A DNA stretch of 64,000 bases from Taeniopygia guttata (taxonomy: Eukaryota > Chordata > Aves > Passeriformes > Estrildidae). A program made the position numbers and the translations under genes. Below the pieces are notes generated by a model. It was not told the origin of the DNA. It was given only the letters and a program-made list of their open reading frames with translations, and made no database searches. Location: NCBI RefSeq assembly GCF_048771995.1, contig NC_133024.1, positions 67,001-131,000 on the forward strand, in the 5' to 3' direction. Of this stretch, positions 38,301-47,166 are shown in pieces (position 1 is the first letter of the stretch; the number at the start of each line of letters is the position of its first letter).

Positions 38301-39273
38301 CTCCCAGGGAACACTGTCTGAGACCACAGAGAGCCATCCTGGGTGAAAGGAATGAAATGAAAATGTTTTCTGGCAGAAAATGAGCGTCTGTAATCAGAAC
38401 CTCTGGACAGATTTAGTAACACCACTTTCAGATGATAAATACAGGCCATGCCCATCCTTCCAGGCCAGGTGAAACCAGGAAGGAGAACTACAGGAAAAGC
38501 AGGAAGACAGAGCCCCTTATTTGGATATATATAGAATGCCCCTGGTTTGGTGGTTTGCCTTTGCTCCTAAGCTTTGGCTTCACCCCTCTCCAGAGGAGCA
38601 GGGAATTCCTCCAGGGTGAGGGGGAGTCTGGTCCCACTCCAGGATGTGTCCAGTAAAGGAGGGAATTTGTTTAGAGTAAGTGAGCAGTGTTTTTGTTACA
38701 CACAAAAATCAAACCAAACAAACACTGAATTGGACTACACCGAGCTGCAACACAGAGTGTTCACAGCAGGCAGAGGCCAGAGGAGCACACAGCACCCAGA
38801 AGTACCATTTCACTTGGTTCTTCTGCTCTCATGCATTTTAATTCTGCTTCGCTTCACAGCTGCTACTCTGCCAAGGCCATTTCCATTTTCAGAAGCCTGT
38901 GTCACCTGTAGCCAAGGCTTAAACATCACAGGATCTATGTGCACTTCAGTGATCTTACACTAAGTACCTCAGAAACCAAAAGAATAAATCCAAGACTTCA
39001 GCTGGGTTAAAAATACCAGAACAACAAATAAGCAAACAAAAACCCAAACCCGCCTTTCCACTAGTTTTAAAAACAGAAGTCTTTACAACCAGCATAAAAT
39101 GAATGTAACATTTGGATCCAAGCAGAGGTACAATTTAAATGCCAGTATTCTGGAACTGCTAATAACTCTGCAAGTATTTACATGGGTGGATGTGTTACTG
39201 GATGGAAAGAATATAATGCACGAAAGAGAAGATTAGCTGTGTTTAGGATGGGAAGAAGATGACTAAAAAATAC
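35396..39273. other. Ordinary-composition stretch, no named gene
   Basis: About 3.9 kb of normal-composition DNA between G-poor block 2 and the URB1 exons. It contains one exon-like minus-strand segment (37,732-37,857). On the plus strand a T-run plus CATACAG just before 35,408 would be a plausible acceptor, followed by an open frame to 35,774 with no recognised domain. I could not find the URB1 exons expected downstream of 39,274. Confidence 0.4.
37732..37857 (-). CDS. Exon-like segment, gene not recognised
   Basis: On the minus strand, 126 bp lie between CTCCTCTCTTTCAG, a good acceptor with a pyrimidine tract, and GTGGG/GTAAGT, a good donor. Two of the three frames are open, so the coding frame is undecided. 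It is downstream of the URB1 exons on the same strand, but neither frame resembles the next part of URB1 as I know the family. Confidence 0.27.
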
Positions 39274-39463
39274 CTATTGTCTGGACGCTCATGCAATCAT
39301 CTTCTCTTGACCTCAGGATGGCTGCCAAAAATAGAGAGTGCTGTGTGACCACCATGTGTAGTTTGGAGAGCTTGACTACGCTCTTAGTGAGGATTCTTTC
39401 ATGTATAGTAACTGGATGGCAACGTTCAGGACCTTCAGAAATGTTTCATCTCTGTAACGGTAC
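39274..39463 (-). pseudogene. URB1: URB1 exon 4 of 4, frame broken
   Basis: The exon has 190 bp after TGATCCTTCTCCCAAAG, with an ATAG/GTATTT donor. The first base completes the lysine codon, then YRYRDETFLKVLNVAIQLLY is read, followed by a TAG stop at 39,376-39,378. The next frame carries VVKLSKLHMVVTQHSLFL, the expected continuation. The pattern fits a loss of about 4 nt between the two halves. Confidence 0.8.
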
Positions 39464-39625
39464 CTTTGGGAGAAGGATCACAGAGAAGTCAGACTGTAAC
39501 CAAACCCAAGAAAACCCACTTGAAGCTACAAGTTGGGTAAGAAATGAGAACTTGGCAAAGAAAATTAACTTGGCAAAGAAAATGAACTTGGTGAAACCAA
39601 ACCAAATTCAAATGAAAGCACTTAC

Positions 39626-39684
39626 TTGAGCCCTGTCTTCACAAGGTCACACCAGTCATCTGGGTCCACTTCTTCAACCACACA
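39626..39684 (-). CDS. URB1: URB1 exon 3 of 4
   Basis: A 59-bp exon between TACTTGCTGCACACAG and a GCTCAA/GTAAGT donor. It encodes VVEEVDPDDWCDLVKTGLK, one of the most recognisable URB1 segments, and leaves in phase 2. The frame is intact. Confidence 0.83.
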
Positions 39685-40389
39685 CTGTGTGCAGCAAGTA
39701 AAAACAGGTGTTGGTTTACATTTGGCACATGGAGCTTCTACAGCAATTTTTGTTCAAGGGACACACTAAGAACACGCAAGCCAAACGCTCACGTGGGATG
39801 ATCTGAGGTTAACAGGGAAAAAAGCTCTTGGATACAACAATCCTAATGCCTGGCTCAAAAGAAACTTGTTGGTCTGGGAGCAGGGGCTGTATGGAATCAA
39901 AAAGCAAGCTGGGCTGTAGGTTCCAAAAACCCAGCGGCTCAATACTCTTCAAACGCCTCAAGTGCAAAAGGATTCTCAACTTGACAAGTCACAGCGAGAG
40001 CCTGGAGCAGACTGACAGCTGCACATCCCAACAGTCCTGGGAATGCAGGTGCCAACCTCGCCAGGCTGGAAACACCCTCAGCATGGGATGGACCCTGTGA
40101 GGTGGCCCCAGGGCCTGCAGAGTCAGCCAGGTCCTACAAGGGAGTCTCAGCAAAAGCCATGAGAGCGCAAAGGCATTCACTGCCCAGGGACCTTCAGTGT
40201 TGCGTGTCACAGGGATCTGTGTTCACTGAACTCAAACCAAGGCAACAGTATACAGAGGGAGTGACCAAGTAGTGTTCTTCAAGATCAAAGTCTGATTTCT
40301 ATTCCTGATCAACCAGACTTTTGCCCCAGACTTCAGATGGCATGGCAGATGGATCTTGGCACAAGTATCTCTATCAGCTTCTTTTAAAA

Positions 40390-40484
40390 AAGAAGGTGAT
40401 AACTTAAATTTAAAAAATTAAATTAATTAATTTATAATAATTAATTAATTTTAACTTCTTTTTTTTTTTTTTTAATTCCACTGG
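40390..40484. repeat. AT-rich low-complexity and T-run in a URB1 intron
   Basis: Runs of TTAATTAATT and AAATTAAATTAATT, partly self-complementary, are followed by a 16-nt T-run. No other feature is seen here. Confidence 0.7.
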
Positions 40485-40740
40485 TAACCTTTGATTTCTT
40501 TCTCCTAAATACCTCAAGCTCACACATTCAAAGGGGATTCGTACCAGAAAGTCATCATCAAGAACACAAAACTGCCTCGTATAAAGGATTCTCAGGACTC
40601 GGAAAAAGCTATGAAAACTCCATGGAAACCAGAATCCATAAAACAGGAAATCGAGTCCAATCTGTATTTACAAAATTACAACTGCCCAATCACACATATG
40701 CATACAGTCCCTCTGTGGCAAAGCAGATAAGCAGTCTCAC

Positions 40741-40918
40741 CAATAATTCCTCTAACCTCAGCAGCACGGACCTCTCCACTTCTTGCTTGCCTTCATCTTT
40801 ACTGCTGCTGTACATGGCAACTAACCCCTTTACGCAGGCTGAGAAGAGATGTCTCCTCCAGGAATGCAGCTCCTCTGAGTTTTTGAGCACCGTGGATATG
40901 GCATCTGCCACGGCCCAG
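40741..40918 (-). CDS. URB1: URB1 exon 2 of 4
   Basis: The exon has 178 bp after CTATCTCTCTGCAG and ends at GAATTATTG/GTGAGA. The first base completes a codon from the previous exon (giving ESW), then the frame reads AVADAISTVLKNSEELHSWR and on to VLLRLEELL. The conserved SW-VADSIS-like motif supports the assignment. The frame is intact. Confidence 0.83.
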
Positions 40919-41090
40919 CTGCAGAGAGATAGTTGTTGATTTTCTTATTAACATTTTAACTTGGTTTTGTATATCTTAAAGATGTCTTGCTGCCAAAGTG
41001 CAAAGCAACAGATTCTCGGAGGAGAGGACGCTGTTAATGCTCCCATTCCTATCACACTGATTCCCAGGACAAACTGAGCCCTGGGGGAGA

Positions 41091-41113
41091 CACACACACA
41101 CACACACACACAC
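41091..41113 (+). repeat. (CA)n microsatellite
   Basis: About 11 CA units lie just inside the intron next to the URB1 exon donor at 41,122. Confidence 0.9.
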
Positions 41114-41122
41114 GCTGCCCAC

Positions 41123-41346
41123 CTCTCTTCATTGCCTGCTCTCTCCGGAGCAGCAGGAAGGCAGTCCATCAGGTTGTGCAGCCCTTTGCTTCCCGGAGGT
41201 GGCAACAGCTTGGAAAGAATTTGCAGTTTCACAGTGGCCTCAGGGTCCTGAATTGCGGCACCGAGCTCCTTCCACAGGGCTTTCCTCAGGACAGGTGTGA
41301 CAGCCGAGACAGCTGTGGGGAGAGCAGAAGGCACAGGTTCCTCCAC
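41123..41346 (-). CDS. URB1: URB1 exon 1 of 4 in this window
   Basis: The exon has 224 bp, entered in phase 0 after CAGCTGCAG and left in phase 2 at AAGAGAG/GTGGGC. It encodes the HEAT-like segment with AVSAVTPVLRKALWKELG and LPPPGSKGLHNLMDCLP. A (GT)n tract on the minus strand follows the donor. The frame is intact. Confidence 0.82.
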
Positions 41347-41610
41347 CTGCAGCTGTTAAACAACACACTAAACCTAATTTTTTTCTAATCCAGCCCCAGA
41401 CCACTCAATGTCTAGGAAATGATGCTACAGCAGCTGCTAATCTGTTACAGAGAAGTGCTACACAGAGGCTCACTTCTTTACCCATCCTCTACTTCCCAGG
41501 GTCTGACAAGGCCTTATCACTGCTTGACCTCGTAGGCAGAGCTACAGCCCCATTCAGCCTGTTCCTGTCAGAACAACTGACATTTGTTTACAAACCAACA
41601 AAATCGTTAT

Positions 41611-41648
41611 CCCTACCTAAATACACCCATAATGCCTCAACCCATTCC
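41611..41648. repeat. Short fragment of the element A flank
   Basis: ACCCATAATGCCTCAA with neighbouring bases matches the G-poor flank of element A at about 24,786-24,822 and 45,390-45,426. The fragment is directly left of the GC-rich part of element B, so A-type sequence also lies on the other side of B. Confidence 0.55.
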
Positions 41649-42650
41649 CAGGAGGGCGGCAGGAGGGGCGGGCGCAGCCCTGTTCCGACGCCGCTCCACC
41701 CCGGCCCGGGAGCGCCGCGACCGCGCCTCCGCCGCCCGCCGGTACCGGCCCCGCCGGGCCGCCCTCGCGGCTGCCATCCTTCCCCGGCGCTGCCGCGGAG
41801 CCGCCTTCACCGCTTCCCTTTTACTCACACACACCGCCCCGCTCGCCGCCGCCCCGCGCCCCTCCGGGCCCGTCTCGGTGGTAATTGGAGCCGCTCTTGC
41901 CACTTCCGCCACAACTCGGTGGTTTTTGGGCCGCTCTGGCCGCTTCCGCCCCGTCTCGGTGGTTTCTGTGGCCGCTCTTGCCGCTTCCGCCCCGTCTCGG
42001 TGGTTTTGGGGCCGCTCTGGCCCCCCCGCGCCGTCTCGGTGGTTTTCGGCCCGGCGCTGGCCGGGGAGCTGCAGTACCGCGCTCTGCCCACAAGGCGGCA
42101 GCACTTTTCAAGCGACCAGAGACTCGCAAGATGGCGGCCCGTGGGGACCTGGACGGAGAGAGGCGTATTACGCCGATGCCCGTCGGCCCCCGCCAAAAAC
42201 CCGCACGCTCGCGGTGCTGCTGACCCCACAGCCCGTGTGCACGGCACCAGAACCGCCGCGGAAAATCCCGTCGGGGGGCGCCGGCGTTGGGGACCATTCA
42301 GGCAGTGTAGAAAACAGACACGGGTCCTCGAATGCCAACGTCCTCCTTTTCGCGCCATCTCGAGAAGGTCAAGCGAGTCCGCGACAAGCCACTCCCAAGA
42401 TGGCGGCCGCGGGCGGCGGGCTGCAGTACCGCCCTCTGCCCACAGGGCGGCAGCACTGCCGCCCGCCACCGCCGGGGGCCGCCGCTCGCCTCGGGGCCGC
42501 GGGCGGGGCCGGCGGCAGAAAAGAACGGGCGCGATGCCCTCCGGAACCTGCCCTGCAGCAAATGCCCCAAAACATCCCGCGCGGAAAAGAACGCCAGCAA
42601 AAAAACCCCCTGCCTCTAACCCAACAGGAACCAAAAGCAAAAACCTTCTC
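41640..42650. promoter_or_regulatory. CpG-island-like head of element B, copy 1
   Basis: About 1 kb of GC- and CpG-rich sequence. It contains a 40-bp minisatellite (41,872-42,060), two YY1-type motifs AAGATGGCGGC (42,128-42,138 and 42,397-42,407) and two CTCF-like motifs, CCACAAGGCGGCAG (42,088-42,101) and CCACAGGGCGGCAG (42,440-42,453). The CTCF-like sites depart from the usual consensus at one or two positions. It lies on the 5' side of the URB1 exons and could be a promoter for them, which is an inference. Confidence 0.6.
41872..42060 (+). repeat. 40-bp minisatellite, 5 units
   Basis: The segment CTCGGTGGT recurs with CTCGG at 41,874, 41,915, 41,955, 41,996 and 42,035. Spacing is 39-41 bp, with interiors like CCGCTCTGGCCGCTTCCGCC. 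It is missing from element B copy 2, which is deleted over this part. Confidence 0.85.
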
Positions 42651-44135
42651 TTTTAAACTGCATTTCAAGCTCTTTTATTTTTATATTTTTCATATTTATA
42701 TTCACATTCGGATTTATAACGTATATTGATGTGTAATTGTATTTTTATAATTTCTTACATTTATTCCTTTATTACAATTCATATTTTTATGCATTGCTTA
42801 ATACATTGCTTACATATTTCTATAGTTAGATTTCTATTTCTGAAAGGTTTATAGGGCTTAAAATAAACCCCTGCCTCTATGCAAGTAAAAATTTTTTTAA
42901 AAATCCCTTTCTTTAAACTCCGTCTAAATTTATCATTATTTTTCGCATTTATGTTCAAATGTACATTTTTATTGTAGATTGATGTATGGTGTTATTTATA
43001 GTCTATCTCTTCCTCATACTTATTTTTATTTACATTTAATTTACAATTAACAATTTAAAATGTGTGTTGTGCTCAAACATATTCAAGCCCAGATTCTTTC
43101 CAGTAGATTTATTTCCAGCTGTAAACACATGAAAATTCTCAGAGTCTATGAAGTAGATTCTAAATGGATGTTGCTAAAATCCTTGCCTTTGCAAGAGTTG
43201 CTTTCCACCTGGATGTCCCTCAACACAGATGGTTCTTCTTCCATTGTGTTTTTTGGAATAGTAAAAACTATGCAAGATTCTTTGCTGGATATGCGGTTAT
43301 TTTGCAGGCAAATTTTACAGGATACACATGATACAGTATTCATTAAAACAAAAATGTACTAACTATTGCTAAAATATATGGCACTTCTAGAACAGCTAGT
43401 ACATTAAAAAGTAATTTTTCCTATTTTTAGAGAACTATAATAGTGTAGTATAGCTTCGTATTAGGAAATTGGCACAAATTAGTACAATTTTTTAATGAAA
43501 AATTTGTACAACCCAATAGGTTTTAATTTTTTTTTTTTAGTGCATTACAAAGAATGTCCCCTATATTCAAAAAGCAATATGAACAGATACTTCTGTGTTG
43601 GCATACAAGGAGAAATCAACCAATATCTTCTGATTTCCTCTTCTGTTAAGCCCTCAATTGTTTAAATTGATGTCTGAGATCACCTGAGATGTATATGAGA
43701 AACTACAATATATAAGCAATGCTAATTTATAGACCCATTTAGTTATACATTAAAGTTTCACAATAAACATAGATTACCTACATCCACCAGCTCTCTACCT
43801 TTGTCTTCAGATCTGCTTGGGATGCAGCTTAAAAGAATTCCATATTTAGATATCCATATTTAGATAGATACCAAAACAAAATGTATATTCATCGTTTTTC
43901 CATTAAAACCCTGCCTCTAATCAAATAAAAGCAAAAAAATCCCTTTCTTTAAACGCTACTTGAATATTCATATATTTTTTCATCATTATAGTCACATGCG
44001 CATTACTCCTTTATATTGATGTATCTATAAATATATATTATATAGATAATAAGGTAGCAAGATAGATAAATTTTCATTTCAATTCTATTTCGTACATACC
44101 GCTAATACTTATAGTTACTTACCTTTGAGATTTTA
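42203..44135. repeat. Duplicated element B, copy 1
   Basis: This element is nearly identical by eye to 61,459-62,668 in the same orientation. It starts at GCTCGCGGTGCTGCTGACCC and runs through the CpG-rich part into AT-rich sequence. An internal segment of about 850 bp (42,997-43,850) is replaced in copy 2 by about 85 bp of other sequence. Confidence 0.9.
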
Positions 44136-44560
44136 TATAGCTCTTAACGTATTTAGGATATATTTCTATACATAGATTTCTAATTTTATTTTATTTATAT
44201 TTATCATTTTTATAATAAAACCCCTACCTACTACCAAATAGACAATTAAAATCCCCTTTACTTTAAACTATATTTAGATATTTCTTTATTTCTATTTTCG
44301 ATTTTCACAAGTACTTATATATTCTATCACAGTATCTTGAGGTACTATATTTCGAGCTATAATTCCTATGACATATAATGTGTCATAATAAGACATATAC
44401 AGTAAAATATGCATTATGTACTGTATTGATTCCTATTATTTTGTCATATTTATATATCCACATGTATTAATTATACGTTTCTAAATGCATATTTATATTT
44501 ATAAACTACATGTATATGTATATAAACATATAAAATACCCTATATCAAACAATATAATAC
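42598..44560. repeat. AT-rich diverged tandem units, 264-310 bp
   Basis: Units begin with CCCCTGCCTCTA or a close variant at about 42,605, 42,868, 43,911 and 44,220. Each continues with CTTTAAACT, a TTCATATTTATATTCACATT-like stretch and TATTGATGT. Copy 2 of element B has the same at 61,866, 62,127 and 62,392 (about 260-264 bp apart). The units are strongly diverged from each other but alike between copies of B, so tandem amplification preceded the B duplication. Confidence 0.65.
42997..43850. mobile_element. Insertion-like segment inside element B copy 1
   Basis: About 850 bp of ordinary composition that interrupts the AT-rich unit and is absent from copy 2. Its right end has ATCCATATTTAGATA-like repeats. 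I see no terminal repeats, target-site duplication or coding domain that identify it. A short plus-strand open frame (43,060-43,362) has no recognised domain. Confidence 0.4.
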
Positions 44561-44699
44561 CTAATAGTAATGGATAACATTATTCATGTTACATGTTTTA
44601 TTTATATGTTTTCCGTTCATATTTAAAATTGAAGTTTTATATTCCTATTTTCGTATTTATGCATTCCTTTTGTTTCATTCGAGTTAAAACTTTGCAGTT

Positions 44700-45930
44700 C
44701 TAATCCAGTTCCTCAAACTAAAATGCCAAAACAGCATCAAATTCCCAACAATGCCGTCCAAAATATTCAGAAAGGTTCCACAGCCAACCAACTACCGGCA
44801 AAAAAACCCGCACTACACTTCTTTCACTAGCGGTTCTTATCACATCACAAAAATGACACACACATTTCTAAAAAGACCTATAGAATGGTAGTGCGGGTGG
44901 GGGGAGGTAGGTGATTCCCAGGAACAATTAGCTAATTAACATTTCAATGTCAGTACTTAGCCCAAGCCAAGTGTCGCAGCCAAGCTGTTTTGTTCATAAC
45001 AAAACCCACACAGCAAATCACAAAAAGACATTAAGAAAAAAAAAAAAAGCCAACTAACTTACTATACTCCAAACCATACAACAGACCCCGAACGTTTCTT
45101 AGAAAAAAAATTAAAAATCAAACCCCAAAACTCTACCACTATACTAACGCATAAAGAGAACCCAATACTCTATAAAATGAACGAAAAAAAACCACCAAAT
45201 AATTACCGATATAACAAAATCGGAACCACGAAGAAAGAAAAGATTCACCACCCAAATAAAATAACTACCTAAAAAGATCCACCATAGAAATACTCACGTT
45301 CCCAAAAACAAAACTAATAAAAAACAACAACCAAATACATCAAACTACCAAAAAAAAAAATCATATTAACAAAGCAAAATAATTATTCCTAACTCAATAA
45401 ACCCATAATGCCTCAAACCATCAAAACACAAATACCACTTAGAAATAAGCACGTCGCCAAAAGAGAAATGTAACCATAAACAATAACTCCCAAATTCCCT
45501 GCAACAATAAAACACACACGGCAATCAAATAAGCCAAATGAATAAAACCCCTATAATATAATAAACAAGAATGCAATCATCAACATATTAAAAAAACAAA
45601 CAACCTAACTAATTAAGTACAGGACACTACCTCAAGCCACCAAAACAAACACTACGCACTCACGCTAATAAAAGCCTCCACAACCGAATTAAAAACCTAC
45701 CCTCTTCTTCATGCTACGACCCAGAAAAACCATTGTAAGCCTTTAAAAACACATCCTTTAAAAACATAAGAAACGATCAAAAAGAAACCAAACAACAACA
45801 CTCAAGCCAAAAAAAACCCCTTGTCATCAGCGCCCGAAGCGAGAACCGTACCAACCAAAAAGTGCCCCACGGCCCTTCTCCCACACCAACTCCGGACAAC
45901 AGAAAAGGATCCGATAAGTTCCCCAGAACC
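44700..45930. other. G-depleted, A/C-rich block 3 (flank of element A copy 2)
   Basis: The composition matches block 1 except at about 44,876-45,000. That segment has normal G content (it includes GGTAGTGCGGGTGGGGGGAG) and no counterpart in copy 1, so it looks like a later insertion. Confidence 0.72.
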
Positions 45931-46505
45931 ACCTCACAGCCACCCCAGGCAGGAAGGCTGGAAAATGAGAAGCCGCGCTCCCGGCAGGAAAGCGGCTCCT
46001 CGGGCAGACACAGGCGGCGCCGCGCCGGGAGACCCCCGCCCGCTCCCCCCGGCCCGGCGGGGCCGGCACCGGGCCCGGGGGGCCCCGGCGGCGCCCGAGC
46101 CCCGCGCCCGGAGCGGACGGAGCGGCGGCACCGGCCGGCACCGGCGCAGCGCCCGCGCCGCCTGCCCCGCCCGCCGGCCCGGCCAAAGCTCCCCTCGGCT
46201 CCGCACGGCTCGCACCGGCGCGGCTCCGGCAGTCCCGCGGCAGCCCCGCCGTGCCAAACTCCCCTCCCGCCTCGGCCATCCCCAGCCACTGCCAGCGGGG
46301 CTCCCGCGCCGGACCCTTCGCTGCCGGGCCAGGGGCAGAAGCGCCGCAAATGCAGCGGCGCAGCCCCATGCCCACCCTGCCAGCGCTGCCACAGCTGCGC
46401 CTCCCTTCCTTTGAAGCCCCGAAACTGACGCCACGCTCGGGCGCTCACCCCACTGCAACAAGGGCAAAGAAATGTGGGCTCCCCTTCCATCGCATCCCCT
46501 AGAAA
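45931..46505. promoter_or_regulatory. CpG-island-like core of element A, copy 2
   Basis: This is a near-identical copy of 25,362-25,905, with dense CpG. The minus-strand frame starting at the conserved GGGATGGCC remains open in both copies, as does a plus-strand frame. Because both strands are open, coding is not demonstrated. Confidence 0.55.
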
Positions 46506-46673
46506 TAGAAAAGAAGGGGCTTGCCTCAAATGATGGCAAAAGGCAGAATTTTACCTCAATCCAAACCCCTTAAAAGGAGGGACAACAGGGCAGCCCCCTC
46601 ATTTCAACTTCAGGAGGACGAAATTCAAAAGGGAAAGGAGAAAAGTCCCCACTACAAAGGCGCACCGGCTCAC

Positions 46674-46846
46674 CTATTTGGCCGCTGCTTCTCGGCACAA
46701 AGGTTTGTCCCTCGGCTCCTCCTTCGAGCAATGCTCCACGTCCCCAGGTGCGTATCCAGGTGATCCCCCGGACCCTGTCCGAAGCGCTCACCGTCCTTCC
46801 ATGAAACAGCCCCGGGAGCCCCCCATAAACTCCTCTTCTCCAGCAG
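46674..46846 (-). CDS. Exon-like segment in element A, copy 2
   Basis: Minus strand: GCTTTTGCACACAG acceptor, 173 bp open in one frame (including LLEKRSLWGAPGAVSW), then an AATAG/GTGAGC donor. The homologous segment in copy 1 (about 26,394-26,555) lacks the AG acceptor, has a 12-bp deletion and a TGA stop. Not a recognised family. It may be part of a non-coding or dead transcript. Confidence 0.25.
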
Positions 46847-46924
46847 CTGTGTGCAAAAGCCAGCGGCGGCAAACCCTCGCCCTAAAACAATCTCCCCCCG
46901 GCAGGAGCCGCCCCCTCCCTCCTC

Positions 46925-47047
46925 ATCCTCACAGCTCGCACCTGGGGCTGCTCTGAGCCCTCCTCATCCTCACAGCTCACACCTGCGGCTGTTCTGAGCC
47001 CTCCGCATCCTCACAGCTCACACCTGTCACAGTTGCAACTCTCCAAC
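46925..47047. repeat. 41-bp minisatellite, 3 units
   Basis: ATCCTCACAGCTC starts at 46,925, 46,966 and 47,007, exactly 41 bp apart. Element A copy 1 has only two units. Confidence 0.8.
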
Positions 47048-47166
47048 AGCGGCTCTCCTTCTCCAGCACACACCCACTTCTCACAGGCACAGATCCAACA
47101 AAAACCTGCTACGGGTGTTGGCTTTTCTTAATCCCTCTGGTTACACGATTAAAATACATACACATA

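Larger units (their letters stand above)
39274..41346 (-). pseudogene. URB1: URB1 (nucleolar pre-ribosomal-associated protein 1) fragment, four exons
   Basis: Four consecutive minus-strand exons (41,123-41,346; 40,741-40,918; 39,626-39,684; 39,274-39,463) join in phase. They give a stretch of URB1/Npa1 from the second half of that long HEAT/armadillo-like protein, which acts in the nucleolus in early 60S ribosomal subunit assembly. Hallmarks are VTPVLRKALWKEL, WAVADAIS, EEVDPDDW, RYRDETFLKVL and MVVTQHSLFL. Splice sites are good at every junction. In the last exon the frame hits TAG at 39,376-39,378, and the URB1-like reading resumes in another frame directly after. Compared with the family, about 4 nt seem to be missing. 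The full protein is more than 2,000 residues, and I see no exons upstream of 41,346 or downstream of 39,274. Element B lies on the 5' side. Best call: a truncated, frameshifted duplicate. An assembly indel or a sequencing error is the alternative. Confidence 0.83.
44698..47166. repeat. Duplicated element A, copy 2
   Basis: The element is homologous to 23,916-26,830. The G-poor flank keeps more G than copy 1: where copy 2 has CCGGCAAAA and GCGGTTC, copy 1 has CCAGCAAAA and GCAGTTG. The GC-rich core differs from copy 1 by only scattered substitutions and a 6-bp indel near 46,337. It directly follows the AT-rich tail of element B copy 1. Confidence 0.88.
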
